A program made the position numbers and the translations under genes. Positions 1 to 13,325 of a stretch of DNA of 64,000 bases are shown one piece after another (position 1 is the stretch's first letter; each line of letters begins with the position of its first letter). The notes beneath the pieces are model-generated. The model was not told where the DNA came from. It saw only the letters and a list, made by a program, of their open reading frames with translations, and made no database searches. This DNA comes from Acanthamoeba lenticulata (Eukaryota; Discosea; Longamoebia; Acanthamoebidae), in contig NAVB01000236.1 in assembly GCA_002179805.1 (NCBI GenBank), positions 1 through 64,000 of the forward strand. Reading direction: 5' to 3'.

Positions 1-1
1 G

Positions 2-803
2 ATGAAACCGATCGAGTCCTTCTTTCAGAGGAAAGAGGCAGTTGGGTTTAGTCGCCTCCAGCAACTACATGCTGCAAAGCTCAACTGGAGAAAGGTGAGC
101 ACAAGGCCCGGGTTGGTGCTCTTCATCGTGCCCGGTGGCAGTCTGACTTGGCCCCTTATGCGCGCTGCTACAGAGCGACGCAGAAGGCGGAGAAAATGAG
201 GGCGTGGTGGAGCAGCCTCAAGACGCCGTGACTACCACGACGGCGACGACAACGACAACGACCACAGCAACCACTGCTGTGCTGGACGCTGAGCTCAAGG
301 CGCCAGATACCAAGAGGCGACGTAGCCGAGGGCAAGAGCCACGATCACGAGAGAGTTCTGACCCCAAGGAGGAAGAACGCGAGTTGAAAGAACGAAAACG
401 ACGGACAACAGCACCGGAACCGTTAACCTCCCCGAGTCGCACGGAACTGAGCCGACGACAAAAACCTGCTCCGTCAGTTGACCCTCCTCCTCCCGTGCCC
501 AAATCACCAGCACGGTCACCATCGCCTTCAAAGTCACCAGTTGCGTCGACGCCGCTTCCTCTGGAACTGCCGCTCCAGCCTGCAGTGGAGCTCACGCCGG
601 TCACGCCGCCCGCGAGCAGGCCACCACCATTGCCCCTCCCGCCCCCGCCGATGCTGCCGTCGCGCCCCGCCGCACCCGCGACGCCTCCCCACCGGGCGCC
701 ACCTCGGCCCAGGCCAGTCGACCGCGGGTCGCTGCTGCGCTTCTCGCCCAACAAGAGCTTCGTCGACCAGTTCCCGTCGGCCCACACGCTGCCCTTTGAG
801 TAG
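2..803 (+). CDS. Proline-rich low-complexity protein of unknown function (5' end may lie outside the window)
   Basis: Two exons join in frame: 2-94 and 174-803, with a GTGAGC...ACAG intron at 95-173. The first in-frame ATG is at base 2, so I cannot tell whether this is the true start or an internal Met of a longer gene. The predicted end is about 240 aa. After the splice it has a Thr run, a basic Arg/Glu-rich middle and a long Pro/Ser-rich stretch, ending in TLPFE. The first residues read MKPIESFF; the I-x-x-F-F core resembles a degenerate PCNA-interacting (PIP) box, but the usual leading Gln is missing, so this is only a hint. No family recognised. The exon join is well supported, the function is not. 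Confidence 0.6.
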
Positions 804-1164
804 ACCCCCTGTCAGACCCAAGATGTAACCCACCAACGCAAGAAGTAGAAGAAGAACCTAAAGAGTGATCCAATCTGTTCACAATTAGCCTCTCTTTTGA
901 CGCTCGCCGAGGTACGGGTGTGAGCAGCTGCGGCCAACCACCCAGGTCCAGATCTGTGACCGGCCACGAGCGACAACACGCAAGGTCAGCGCCAAACTTG
1001 TCCTCGAGTGACCGAGCGACCGTCAGCAAACAACGGTTCTTGTCGACCGTCAACAACAACGGTTGGACGGGCGTTGCAACATGGGTTCATGGCTACACGA
1101 GTGCGGGCAGTTCACCATCCAGGCCTAGGAAAGAGCAAACGAGGAGAAGGGACCCACCTCCCCC
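804..1164. other. Intergenic spacer
   Basis: About 360 bases between the stop of the proline-rich gene and the ATG of the Zn2Cys6 gene. Only unsupported ORF shadows are seen; it presumably holds the upstream 3' UTR and the downstream promoter. No TATA box or repeat stands out. Confidence 0.5.
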
Positions 1165-3122
1165 ATGGCAGAGCCCTCGCGCAGCACGAACCACCGTTCC
1201 TCGGCCGGGAAACGAGGGGGCTTCGTCCCGGCCTGCACTAACTGCCGTGGGGCGCACACCGCTTGCAGCCAGTTACTTCTGCCCTCTTCGCATCTTTAAC
1301 TTGAGCTGTTGGTGTGACTTACCGGCTGCCTATTGATATCAATAAGGAACCGGCCATGCGAGCGTTGTGTGCGCATCGGCTGTGCCCATCTGTGCGTCGA
1401 TCCCCCCGTGCTCAAGCGGGGCCCTCGTCCGCGTGGAACCACAACTTCGTCCAGTTCTGTGCCTTCTACGGCAGCTCCTCCGCACACCACTTCAACGGCA
1501 TCATCGTCTTCCTCAACCATTTCTGCAGAAACCGCCTCATCTGCATTTCCATCATCTCATTCATCACCTTCTTCGTCGCCACCCCAGGCCGGGTCATCTC
1601 CCACCTCTTCTACTTCGCCCACAACCTCATCTCCTACACGACCGGCCACTGATGTAGAGGCCCTCATGCAGCTCGTGGAGGACTTGCGTACGCGAGTCGA
1701 CCACTTGCAGCTCGACAACGCGCGCATGCACGGCCAGATCCAGCGCCTCACCCAGCACCAGCAAGATTCTGACCAATTGGTCGAACTCCTCCTTTTACGA
1801 TTGAACCAGGATGGTCCCCACAGCTTGCGTCTCAACACGCCTCTCCTTCAACGGCCATCGCTACATAGTCCTATGCAACAAGGACAACTCGCGTGGCCGC
1901 CACGCGCGGTCGCCGACGTCACGACATCAGTCTCCACTGGGCCTTCTGCCAAGCGGCCACGACCAGAGGCCGGGCCCGTCCTCGAGCAAGCGACTGCCCT
2001 CGCGCCTCCGCTACCATCATCGCTCTGGCCGCCACAGCCGCCAGCAGAGGAAGCTCTCCTGCAAATCCGCCGGGCCTTGCCCTTCCTCGGCCTCTACGCC
2101 CTGCCCGACACCTTTGTCGTCCCCGACCTGCGGTACGGCGCGCCTCGTCTCGCTGACTTTCCCTGGTTGGACTTGGCGCGAGCTCACACGGTGCGTCGTT
2201 CGACGACGATTGAATCGCGCAGACAGCCCTCCTTCAGCGCTGAGACGGTGCTGGCCAACGGCGCCCCGCCCACCCTGACCTGGGCCAACGACGCCTTCTG
2301 CGCGCTGGTCGAATGCTCCCTGGTCCGTTTTGGTCCTTCCCCCGGCCGTGAACACCCTCTGTTCTGATGACGCGCCTCTTCGTTGAACAGAGTGAGATCG
2401 TCGGACAGCCCATGACGCGCTTCGTGGCGCTGTTCGGGCGCCCCATGCCCCTCAGCCTGATCCTCGACAAGTACGACCTCCCGGGCTGAAACTGGGCGCC
2501 CAGTCTGAGAAGATGGTAGACACTGACCCATGTGCTGCCCATGCCACAACCCGGACAGGACGCCGCTCTCGGTGGGTCCGACGATACCGACCAACTGGCT
2601 GCTGCGCAGCCGGAGCGGCCACCTTTGGCGGAGCCACGTCAACGTCACCTTCTTTTACGACCAGCACGGCACCGTACATGCCTCTCCCCTCCTTCCAACA
2701 CCCTCGAGACGTGTTCTCAACTCGGCCTCGGTGGCGGCCCGGCGTAGGTGCGGCACAGCCTGACCAACATGGTGCGATGGGAACCCGGCCAACCGGAGCC
2801 CAACGAGGTGTTTGACCGCTGGGTTCCCGTCATAGACCGCATCCACAATCCGCATCTTCAGCCCATGTCCTCGTCTTCTTCATCGTCCTCGTCGCCACCA
2901 CAGGCGTGGGAAAGCGCGCTCAGCCACCATCGGCCACCGCCGCCGGCGGCTGCTCCTCGTGGGGCTCCGGCCAATGCAGACGGCAGTGGAGGCGCCCAGT
3001 GGAGCGCGACGGGGGCGGGGGAAGAGTTCCTCCGCCTGGACCTCGATCTCGATCTCCTTCGTCAACCAACACAGCCCTACGACCAATCTGGCCGCCCCGA
3101 TGAGTTCTGGTCACTGCAGTGA
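1165..3122 (+). CDS. Zn(2)-Cys(6) binuclear cluster transcription factor with PAS-like domain (ERT1/AcuK-like)
   Basis: Five exons fit: 1165-1271, 1347-2322, 2391-2470, 2559-2673 and 2748-3122, giving 550 aa. The first splice completes an N-terminal zinc cluster: CTNC, then Cys six residues on, then CERC and a last Cys eight residues on (C-x2-C-x6-C-x5-C-x2-C-x8-C), followed by a basic linker. Such clusters bind DNA through two zinc ions. A leucine-rich helix follows near residues 135-165 (possible dimerisation coiled coil). The C-terminal half carries a PAS-like segment (WANDAFCALVE, SEIVGQPM, VNVTFFYDQHGTV) as in the fungal gluconeogenesis regulators ERT1/AcuK. Long Ser/Thr/Pro stretches look like activation regions. 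A nuclear sequence-specific regulator is inferred; its ligand and targets cannot be read from sequence. Confidence 0.82.
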
Positions 3123-3222
3123 TGGGCCAGCAACGGCAATAAAGAGGATGCATATCACGTAGAGATAGCCATCAAAACTAACCAGCTTGAACAAAGAGGA
3201 GGTGAGAGAGTGAGACAAAAGG

Positions 3223-3341
3223 AGGATACGACACGGTGGATTCCCGGGTGGTCGCCCACCCCAGTACTAACACCGCCTGGCGCAGCTTAACTTCGCTGTT
3301 CGGATGGGAAGCGGTGCTTTCTGCGCAGTATGGCCGTATCC
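3223..3341 (-). rRNA. 5S rRNA: 5S ribosomal RNA
   Basis: The minus strand reads GGATACGGCC at its 5' end and CGTATCCT at its 3' end, which pair to form helix I; the span is 119 nt, the size known for Acanthamoeba 5S. Internal conserved parts are present, including the CCGAACAGCGAAGTTAAGC loop/box C region and the GGTGTTAGTACTGGG segment. It is transcribed by Pol III from internal promoter elements. It lies about 270 bp downstream of the U2 gene on the same strand and just 3' of the Zn2Cys6 gene. Boundaries should be right to within a base or two. Confidence 0.95.
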
Positions 3342-3612
3342 GTCGTTTGACCAGTGCGACCACAACACCGTTGTCGCTTTCGCTGATCCATCGCTTGCTG
3401 CATTCCTGCGTTCCGTTACGACGTAGCATACATTCCAATGGCTAGTGCCAGTATGGAAGAAGACACCAGCTATCCAGATCTGAGCTGACCAGGGAATCAA
3501 CACACTCATTCACTTGTGCTTGAAAAAAGGGAAACACCAGGATTGAAGCTTTATCGTTGTTTGCAGGGGAGGGAAGACCGTTTGAAGAACTTTGCAGAGT
3601 GTGCAGTGCAAA
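3342..3612. other. Spacer between 5S rRNA and U2 snRNA genes
   Basis: About 270 bases upstream of 5S and downstream of U2 (both minus). ORFs here look like chance. It may contain the U2 3'-end signal and upstream 5S elements; I recognise none. Confidence 0.4.
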
Positions 3613-3783
3613 GCCGATCGGTGACCAGAAGCTGCCCATAGCAAGCTGTGGGCATTAGCGCCAACTGGTCCCCATCAAGAAATAAGTTTAATCTTGACGT
3701 GAAGCAGGAACGCTTCACTACCAGAGATTAAGCTGATAAGAACAGATACTACACTTGATCTTAGCCGAAGCCGAGAAGATGCT
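3613..3783 (-). ncRNA. U2 snRNA: U2 spliceosomal snRNA
   Basis: Read on the minus strand, the 5' region matches canonical U2: stem I (TTCTCGGC...GCTAAGATCAAG), then the invariant GTGTAGTATCTGTTCTTATCAG, which holds the branch-point recognition sequence. Stem IIb (GTGAAGC...GCTTCAC) follows, then an Sm-like site ATTTCTTG, then 3' stem loops including GCCCACAGCTTGCTATGGGC. The RNA pairs with pre-mRNA branch sites in the U2 snRNP. The 5' end is placed near 3783; the 3' end near 3613 is approximate (total about 170 nt). No ORF use is implied. Confidence 0.93.
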
Positions 3784-3906
3784 TGTCTGGCTGTAGAGCC
3801 ATGCTATTTGACCTCACCCTCCCGCACAAGCTGTGGTGACGAAAAAGAAGAAATTTAGCCGTTCGCGAAAAAAGCCAGGAATGGTCATTCAGGTCTGAAG
3901 TGAAGG

Positions 3907-3935
3907 TTAACCTTGACTTAATTTAACCTTGACTT
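3907..3935. repeat. Tandem 13-bp direct repeat upstream of U2
   Basis: TTAACCTTGACTT occurs twice, at about 3907-3919 and 3923-3935, separated by a few bases. It lies about 125-150 bp upstream of the U2 5' end. The position is compatible with an snRNA promoter element, but I have no known motif to match it with. Confidence 0.5.
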
Positions 3936-4058
3936 GCAAGTCTCCCACTGCACCCACCAAGGACGTGCCCGCGATGTGTACGCTTGCACGTCGTATTCAA
4001 AACGTAGCGTTTCTTTGGATCTTGGCTGGGCCAGGAAAAAAGTAAACTTTATACATGT

Positions 4059-4589
4059 TCATGGGGCCTGTGAGCCAGCGTGGCCTGCGGATCTCTTCTT
4101 GTGGCTTGCTTTCAGCTTGTGTGATGTGACCCGAGCACCCTTGCCCTCTGTCGTCGTTTGCCTGTCGTGCTGTGACAAGCGATCTACCGCCCGCTTTGGG
4201 GTCTCCTCTCCCCTAGGTAGGTGGCGCCGTTGTCGAGGGCGGTCCTCTTCGGCACCACGCTCCGATCGCCACCGGGGCAGCCTCTTGTTTTTTGGCATCA
4301 CCTGAGGCGCTTCGTCCAGCTGCTCGGACCTTGGTGCCTCAGGTTTGGCTTCGTCGTGTGGATCCAGATGGTCAGGTCTGTGATTGTGATGACCGCCTTC
4401 GGGTTGGGGTTGAGGATCTTGGACAGGGTCCGCGTCCTGTTGGACATCGAGATCTCCATTCGTGTTCTGGTCACTTACGTCTTGCGGCCGCGCGGCTCCC
4501 AAGACCTGGTCGGCCACCGCCACGTCACTCTGGCGCTCTTCTGTTGGCCCGTCCTTTTCCTCTCCTGCCGCATTGGTTGGTGTTGCTGA
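4059..4589 (-). CDS. Doubtful polar ORF, hypothetical
   Basis: An open minus frame of about 175 codons without an early ATG (it begins after a TTG). The translated product is very polar (Glu, Asp, Gln, Arg, Pro), which is the composition of many disordered proteins here. It directly follows a pyrimidine-rich TTCTTCGTTGCAG on the minus strand, a plausible acceptor, so it could be a last exon whose first exon lies at about 4600-4830. I could not find a convincing upstream exon. The opposite strand is also open with a hydrophobic product, so this may be non-coding. Low confidence. Confidence 0.25.
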   Translation of the reverse strand, partial: SATPTNAAGEEKDGPTEERQSDVAVADQVLGAARPQDVSDQNTNGDLDVQQDADPVQDPQPQPEGGHHNHRPDHLDPHDEAKPEAPRSEQLDEAPQVMPKNKRLPRWRSERGAEEDRPRQRRHLPRGEETPKRAVDRLSQHDRQTTTEGKGARVTSHKLKASHKKRSAGHAGSQAP

Positions 4590-4825
4590 TGGCTGCAACG
4601 AAGAAGCAGAGCGTCACTTCCACGTTCAACATAATACAGTGTTTCAAAAATGTACATATGAATATGGACATATGTAGAGCACTCATACAAACGTATGTAC
4701 TACATAACAACAATTTATGATATTTAGAATAGATAGCCGCGGCGCGAGTAGGCCGCATCGTCTGGAGAGATGTTTGTTTACATGGTTTATCAAGGGGAAG
4801 CTACAGTACCAGGTCATTGACCTCG

Positions 4826-7800
4826 TCATTGTCCTCTTCGACAGGTCGCCGAGGTACCACCTGCACATCGATCACGATCGGCGCCGCTGTTCTCACGCGC
4901 TTCAGTCAATACGCGAGGGAACACACGGCATACGAGAGACAAGGCGAGGATGAGCGTACTCGGATTGACAAAGCGAATGCAGTCATCATCTTGGCAATTG
5001 TGCTGCCGCATGTAGTAGGATTCGATGAGCTGCGCCAGGGCGGGCATGTCGACCACGGTCGCCACGGCCGCGGCTGCGGGCGAGGAGGACGATGATGACG
5101 ATGACGGCTCGGGACGGGCCTGCAGGCGGAGGACGCCCGTGGGCCGACGGGCCAGCTCGCGCCGAAGCAGCATCGCGTCGGCGTGGCTGATCATGGCCGA
5201 CGGGACCGAGACATCCACGTCCTCGGCCGTCATCTCCAGTGCCGCTTCATCCGGGTTCGTGTTGTACACGAGCATGCCTGATTGGGGTTTTGGGGGAGGA
5301 GGGCGTATGACATGGGGCAAGCGTCAGCCGTTTGCCAGGGCCGCGTGCGCAGCAGAGGGGCAAGGCAAGTCACCAGCGACGCCGAACTTGCGGAGCGCGT
5401 TGGCCTTGTCGGCAAAATTGCAGCCGCCGCGGGGCACCAACACCACCCGCGCAAGCGAGTCGTCGACGTCCAGGTGAAATCCTGCCATGGACCCACCGCG
5501 ATAGGGACGGCACACCACATGTTGAGGTCGTGCACTGGGCATGGCGAGTGGCGCGAGGGGGGGGGGAGTGCCTTGGTCAGGGCACAATTCATCGGGCACG
5601 TAGATGAGCTCGAACGAGTGGCCGATGAAGGACGAGAAGAAAGGCCCGAACTGGGCCTGCACTGCCGCGACCTCGACAGGAGCCTCCTCGGAGACAGCCG
5701 CCGCCGTCGCCGCAGGCACTTCATCATCGTCGCTGTCATTTACGGGCCGCACCAGGTCTGCTGAGGCCGCGCCGGCGTGATTCTCCTGGACACTGTGGGC
5801 TTGCTCATGCTCGTTATTGTCGTCACCGCCATCATCGTCCTCCACCCACTGGCTATAGTCAGAGGCGGCCTCATCCGCGTGCGGCATGACCTTGATGGCG
5901 GTTTTTCGTTCACCCACGTGTTCGTTGCCGCTGTCGCCTTGGGCGTCCTCACGTTCCACACGCAAGATGACGTTTCCCGGGTAGCGTTGCAACCTGGTTG
6001 GGCAGCCCACATCACGCGCCGCTCATAAAAGTGAGCTTTTTGCGGGAAGAAGAAGCAGAAGAGGAAGAATGAGGCGAAGAACGTCGGACCCGCGAGCGAG
6101 GTAGACCGCCACCGGCGTGCCCCAGAGCGAGACCGTGTGGACGCCCTCAATATGGAGCTGCGGTGCCGGCGGCAGAGTCGGCGCCGTCCGCTTGACCTCG
6201 ACCTCGGCCTCGAGCCGGTCCTGAAGCGCCCGCATCAACTCTGACACCAGCGACCTCTCCTCTTCCTCTACCTCCTCCATCTCGGTCGCTTCGCCGACGT
6301 CGCGTCCGTGGTCGTTCGTCGAGCGGTCCGCGAAGCGGCGGAGCTCGCGCGCCTGGCGTTGCGCAAGCCGATACTCCTCGTACATGGTCTCGATGACGAG
6401 CTTGGGGTTGGATGTGATTCGCCCGCCGACGCCGCCTCCCGTCAAGTTGGGCGCCTCGCACGTGCCCGCATGGGCCGTTGCCGATGAAGATGATGACGAC
6501 GACGAGCGGCGTTCAGCCTTGGGCGTGTATGGCGCGGCCTTGGGTGCGTGGGGCTGGGGTCGCAGCAAGGACGATGATGACGATGACGACCCAGCAAAGA
6601 TGGGCAGCATGTGGGCCTCGGTGCTGAAGACGATATCCGAGGCGCACAGGAACTCGTTGTCTTCATCAAAGAGCAGGTAGAGGTATTTGCAGGTCTCCGA
6701 CAAAAAATACGAATCCATCCGGTCCTCGAGCCGCCCCGTCTCCACGTCTGCACGCAACAGTTGTATGCATCAGTCCATCATATGTGTGTGTTGATAGTAG
6801 ATGTGATTTGAGGGAGAAGGCACGCACCGGCCACAGCCGCGAAACCGCATTCTGTCTTTGTGCGCTGCAGATCGCTGAGAATCTGTTCGCCGACTTCGAG
6901 GTAGAAGGGGTCCTTGGTGGCGTGGTAGAGCATGAGGGTGCTTTCGATGAACTCGGGTCGCAGCGGGTAGCCGCGGTAGAGGTGGCGCGGTGGTTGACCT
7001 GTATTTATATTTATATTCATGAAATGAGTAAATAGATATCATCTTAAATTAAAAAACAAAATAAAAATGCAGATATCAAGACATACCCTGCTTGATGTTG
7101 AAGCTCTCGGGGAGGGAGCCGTAGCGCTTCCACAGCGCGTAGAATGTGGAGTGCGTCTCCATGGCGCCGGTAATGTCCCCGGTGAGCACCTGCACGCCCG
7201 GGAAGAAGGCCTGCAGGCTGTCGACCCCGCTGCCCACGACCGAACCTGGCGTCGCCACGCGAGCCGCAAAGGCCAAGACACGTGGTCTCGTGAGTCACGA
7301 GCACCACCACCGCGGCGGCCATCTTCAAGGCCGAGACGGGAAGGAAGGAAGGAAGGAAGGGCGGCCGCACCAGTGGACATGTGCACATCAAGGTACCAGT
7401 CGCCTTGCTTCATATAGCGCTTGATGGCGTCGTATGACTGTCGTTTGAGGGGAAAGTGAGCAGCCAACACACGAGAGGAGGGCAGAACCACGGAGAAGAG
7501 AAGAGAATGGGATCCCGATGGACGTGCCTTGTTGAACATGTGGAGGTAGGCCGAGTCGCCGAAGAGGATGTAGGACTTGAGGAGGTACTCATAAAACGAG
7601 TCGCTTCCGGCCCCGATGCCCGCGCTGCTCGCCAACCACTGGCCCTGTAGTTTTGTTGTAGTTATTGTTGTAAATCTTGTCTTAACATTAAATTCTTTAA
7701 GAAATAGCACGTACGCTGTGTATATCGATGAGTCCCCCGACAAGGTCCGTGCGCGGCTCACGGCGCTGCCACAGCGCGTGTGTGGCGCGAGCGGCGACCT

Positions 7801-9239
7801 CCTGCACACAGGTGAGAATGAGGCGCACCGCTGATATCAGACTCCGCCATTTGGCGCCGCTAGCTCCCCATGCAAGGTCGGCCTGGTGGTCGGCACGTAC
7901 CTCGTAGGTAGGATTGCCAGTGAGGCGGGACAGCGTGCCAAACTCGAGCAGGAGCGTGCCGGCTCCGGCCAGACATGTGGCGGTGGGCTCCCCGGGCAAG
8001 ACGCCTTTCCTGTGTCGGGGCAGCGTCCAGGGGTGGTGAGAGTCGGTGAGCGCGGCCGCCAGTGAGCGGCGTCCGTGACGAACGCACCGTAGGTTGACGC
8101 GTGCATAGGGGATGCCGGTCCGGGTGTCGAACGCGGGCAGCAAGCGGTTGGCCAAATCCACGGCCAGCGCCAGCAGCGGCCTCTCTTCGCCTGTCGGTTC
8201 GCCCCGCCACACGCCGCTTTCCATCATCAGACGTCCATGATTCCCATCAACATCGACGTCGACATCCGACTGGTGACTGTTGATGGGAGACGAGGCAGAG
8301 AGGCATACGCTTGTAACTGCTGCAGTTCCGAGCGGCTGACCCGTTGATTTGTGGTAAGATGGAGTGGGAGGAGAAGTTGAGATCTATACAGTTGTCGTGC
8401 GTCAAGTGGCGCTCCGCCAGCAGATGGGCCGAGAGGAGGCCTCCCAACTGAGGCATTCAATGAAAGTAGGGTCAGCTCATGTGCCAGAGTTGAGTGCCTA
8501 TGACGCACGCACAATGGCAATGAAAGAGGCTTTGTGTACCGCTCGAATGGTTGTCTCGAAGACATTGACAGTGACATCACGATCAAAACTGACGGTCGAG
8601 ATGACCAGCTCGACGGCTTTCTCGAACTCAGCCAAATCGCCCATCACCTGCGCGGCGGTGAGATAAAGAATAGGCGAGGAAGGGAACGAGAGCACGCACC
8701 ACCAAGCTGTCCAGCGCGTCTACCAGCGTCAGCGAGTAGCTGTATTCGTAGAAGAACGAAAAAAAAAAGGGTGATCAGGCGAGGATGAGTACAGAGGGCC
8801 AAGGAAGCACGCACTTGCCAAAGCCGTCGTCGAGGGTGCCGCGGTTCTCGACGTGGCCGTTGGGAAAGCGCCAGCGGCCCTTGCACGACTGTGGCATAAG
8901 CTCGTCGGCCGGGAAAGCGTGGTTGAGGTACCCCTCATAGGCATGGTAGAACATGTCACGCGCTTCCTCCCTGCCGAGCACCAGTATGGCGAGAGTTGCG
9001 TAAGACTTGGGTCGCCATGCGGCGGCCGTGCGCTGATTTCCAGTGAAGTAAGGATACCGAAGGGCGAGACGTCGTGAGCGCGTCATGGCTGACGTGGGCA
9101 CAACGTGAAGGCAAGAGGCCAGCAAAATCAGCAACCAGAACCAGGCAAAGAGAGTTGCCCATAGCGTGAATGCATCTCTGGCGAAAGGTGGCGGCAAAAT
9201 GGAGGTGGGCCCTCTCTCGCCAGCAATTCTCGAGAGCAT
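4826..9239 (-). CDS. EDEM3: ER degradation-enhancing alpha-mannosidase-like protein (GH47) with protease-associated domain
   Basis: A multi-exon minus gene. The N-terminal exon has a hydrophobic segment ([20 protein letters not shown]) fitting an ER signal or anchor; the first in-frame ATG is at 9239. An intron at 8971-9057 then joins ALR to [15 protein letters not shown], the typical GH47/EDEM start. GH47 landmarks follow in order: [92 protein letters not shown] and the terminal [10 protein letters not shown]. After GH47 come Ser-rich and Glu-rich linkers and a PA-domain-like segment ([17 protein letters not shown]...[10 protein letters not shown]). GH47 plus PA is the EDEM3 arrangement. EDEMs trim mannose on misfolded glycoproteins in ER-associated degradation. 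The gene stops at 4826. Some internal splices were not fixed exactly. Confidence 0.88.
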
Positions 9240-9642
9240 CAGCAACGCGGATTCCCTTCCCGGACCGGTAACCTTGGGATTGAACGAATCGATCAACCTC
9301 GAACTAAAGAAAATGATAGTGGAAACTCTACTATGTGAAGAAAATGAGACAAAATTTTTGGAAACTCAAACCAACAACGAAGAAAATGGGACAAAAAGTT
9401 TGGCGCCAGTTTTAAAAATTCATTTGAAACAGAGCTAATATTTCAAAACAAAAAAATTGATTCGGACTTCCAGATCTTCGAAATCCTTCTTTGAAATAAA
9501 TCCCTCGGCTCAGCATAAAACGCAAGCTCAGAGTTTTTCAGTTTACAGAAAAGGAGCAGAATTCTCTTCACCTCACACGAGCCGACGTGGCGCCTTCGCC
9601 GTTTCTTCTCCGTGGCTGCAGCTTGGGTCCCGTTCTTCTTTC
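9240..9642. promoter_or_regulatory. Divergent intergenic region between the EDEM3-like gene and the next plus gene
   Basis: About 400 bases between divergent starts. It has an A/T-rich core around 9300-9500 with a repeated AAAATGAGACAAAA / AAAATGGGACAAAA block (about 9340 and 9382). It presumably serves both genes; no precise promoter motif identified. Confidence 0.4.
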
Positions 9643-10485
9643 ATGCTCAAACGACGATACGGCCAGCTGGGCGCCAGTTCTTCTTCTTCTTCCCCCGCTC
9701 CAACACACACCGCTCCAACACACAGCTTCCATTTTCCCGCCGAAACGATGAAAACGCTCGTTCTTTCCAACGCCACCACACCCCACAACCCCCTGGCCCG
9801 CTCCACTTCTTCCCTTCGCACCAGCAGCGCGAACGTGGAAACGGCTAAGAAGGCCAAGGTTGTTGACGACCACGTCGAAGCCACGCCTACCACTACGACC
9901 GCCGATGTGGAAGAGCAATCGTGCCACCAAGACCCTCACGCCGATAATAATTATAGCGGCAGTAAGGAGGAGCAGCACCTGCACGTGGCCGATGAGGAGG
10001 AGTGCGCCCCCGGGGCCACTAAGTCGCCTTGCAGCAAGGTGGAGTCAACGAAGACCACTCCGGTGAAGGAAGAGCCGCTTGCTACCCCAGCTGCAGTTTC
10101 CTCTCCTCTTGTCCCCGCCGTATGCGAGAATACGGAGAAGCTGCAGAAGAAGAAGAAGGCGACTAAGAAGAAGAGCAAGGATCAAAAGGTTGCTGCTGCT
10201 GCTGCCGGGCCGCAAGAACTGTCTCGCATGAGCCAAGACGAGCGCGAGTGCTACCGCCACGCCATCGTCGACGTGCCGGCACTCGTCGAGCTGCTGACCC
10301 TCGTCGGCCGCTGCCCCGTGTGCAAGTCGCCCCTGCGCACGGACAAGCTCAAGACCGATGAGGATACGGCCGTCGTCCACCTGTCGCTCAAGTGCAGCCG
10401 CTCTCGGTGTCAGTTTGTCAAGCACTGGTGCAGCAGCCCCACGGCAGGCATCAGCGGCGTCACCACTGACTCCACTGACAAGTAG
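9643..10485 (+). CDS. Hypothetical Lys/Glu-rich protein with C-terminal cysteine cluster
   Basis: A single uninterrupted exon. The first ATG in the frame is at 9643 (280 aa); another ATG at 9748 gives 245 aa and may be the true start. The N-terminal two thirds are low complexity: Ser, Thr, Pro, Glu and a run of Lys (KKKKKATKKKSK) near residue 180, which could be a nuclear or nucleolar signal. The last about 80 residues look folded. They contain RCPVCKSPL and, about 30 residues on, KCSRSRCQFVKHWC, a possible zinc-binding C-x2-C...C-x4-C arrangement. I recognise no family. It lies between the EDEM3-like and Hippo kinase genes. Confidence 0.6.
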   Translation: MLKRRYGQLGASSSSSSPAPTHTAPTHSFHFPAETMKTLVLSNATTPHNPLARSTSSLRTSSANVETAKKAKVVDDHVEATPTTTTADVEEQSCHQDPHADNNYSGSKEEQHLHVADEEECAPGATKSPCSKVESTKTTPVKEEPLATPAAVSSPLVPAVCENTEKLQKKKKATKKKSKDQKVAAAAAGPQELSRMSQDERECYRHAIVDVPALVELLTLVGRCPVCKSPLRTDKLKTDEDTAVVHLSLKCSRSRCQFVKHWCSSPTAGISGVTTDSTDK

Positions 10486-11002
10486 TAGACGCAAAACGAA
10501 CGAAGACGAAGACTCAGGAAGCCGACCCAAGAGCACGCACGCGACGAATGATCGAACCGCACACACCCACACAACACGGACAGCATCTCATCCACCAAGG
10601 ACACCAGCTGGTGGTGCTCAGCACCTGGCTTAGCCGCGGGCGCCTTCGAGCGGCGCTCTGCGGCCCTCACCGTGACGTACGACACACGGGGAGTGGCGTT
10701 TTCCTTCTGAGCAATTTCGACGCTCCCTGGCGTCCTGCCTTGAACGCTCCCGAGCTCTCCTCCTTTGTATTTTTCCTTGTAAAAAGGCCCCAATGTACTT
10801 GTACTTGTACAAAAGAGCCTTGTTTACTCCAACCGCCAGCAAAACTCAAGTTTCACTGGCTCGCGTGAACGGTTGCAAATTCCGCGCATTCCAAGAGCTG
10901 AAGCAACCCCAGGGTGACGGCGACAGAGTAACGGGCAAATAAGAGACAGAAAGACAAAAGTAACGCAGGCAAAATAACAACTGAATCAGGGACTAACGAA
11001 GA
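10486..11002. other. Intergenic region
   Basis: About 515 bases between two plus-strand genes. Several short ORFs overlap on both strands with no coding character. Presumed 3' UTR and Hippo kinase promoter. A GTACTTGTACTTGTAC microrepeat lies near 10796. Confidence 0.4.

Positions 11003-13325
<2,323 letters not shown>

Noticed and set aside
218..787. Minus ORF of 189 codons, Gly/Val-rich
   Set aside because: Reverse of the Thr/Pro-rich exon on plus; the plus frame is supported by a clean splice.
9166..9438. Plus-strand 90-codon ORF
   Set aside because: It starts with GTG and is antisense to the first exon and promoter of the EDEM3-like gene; no protein character.
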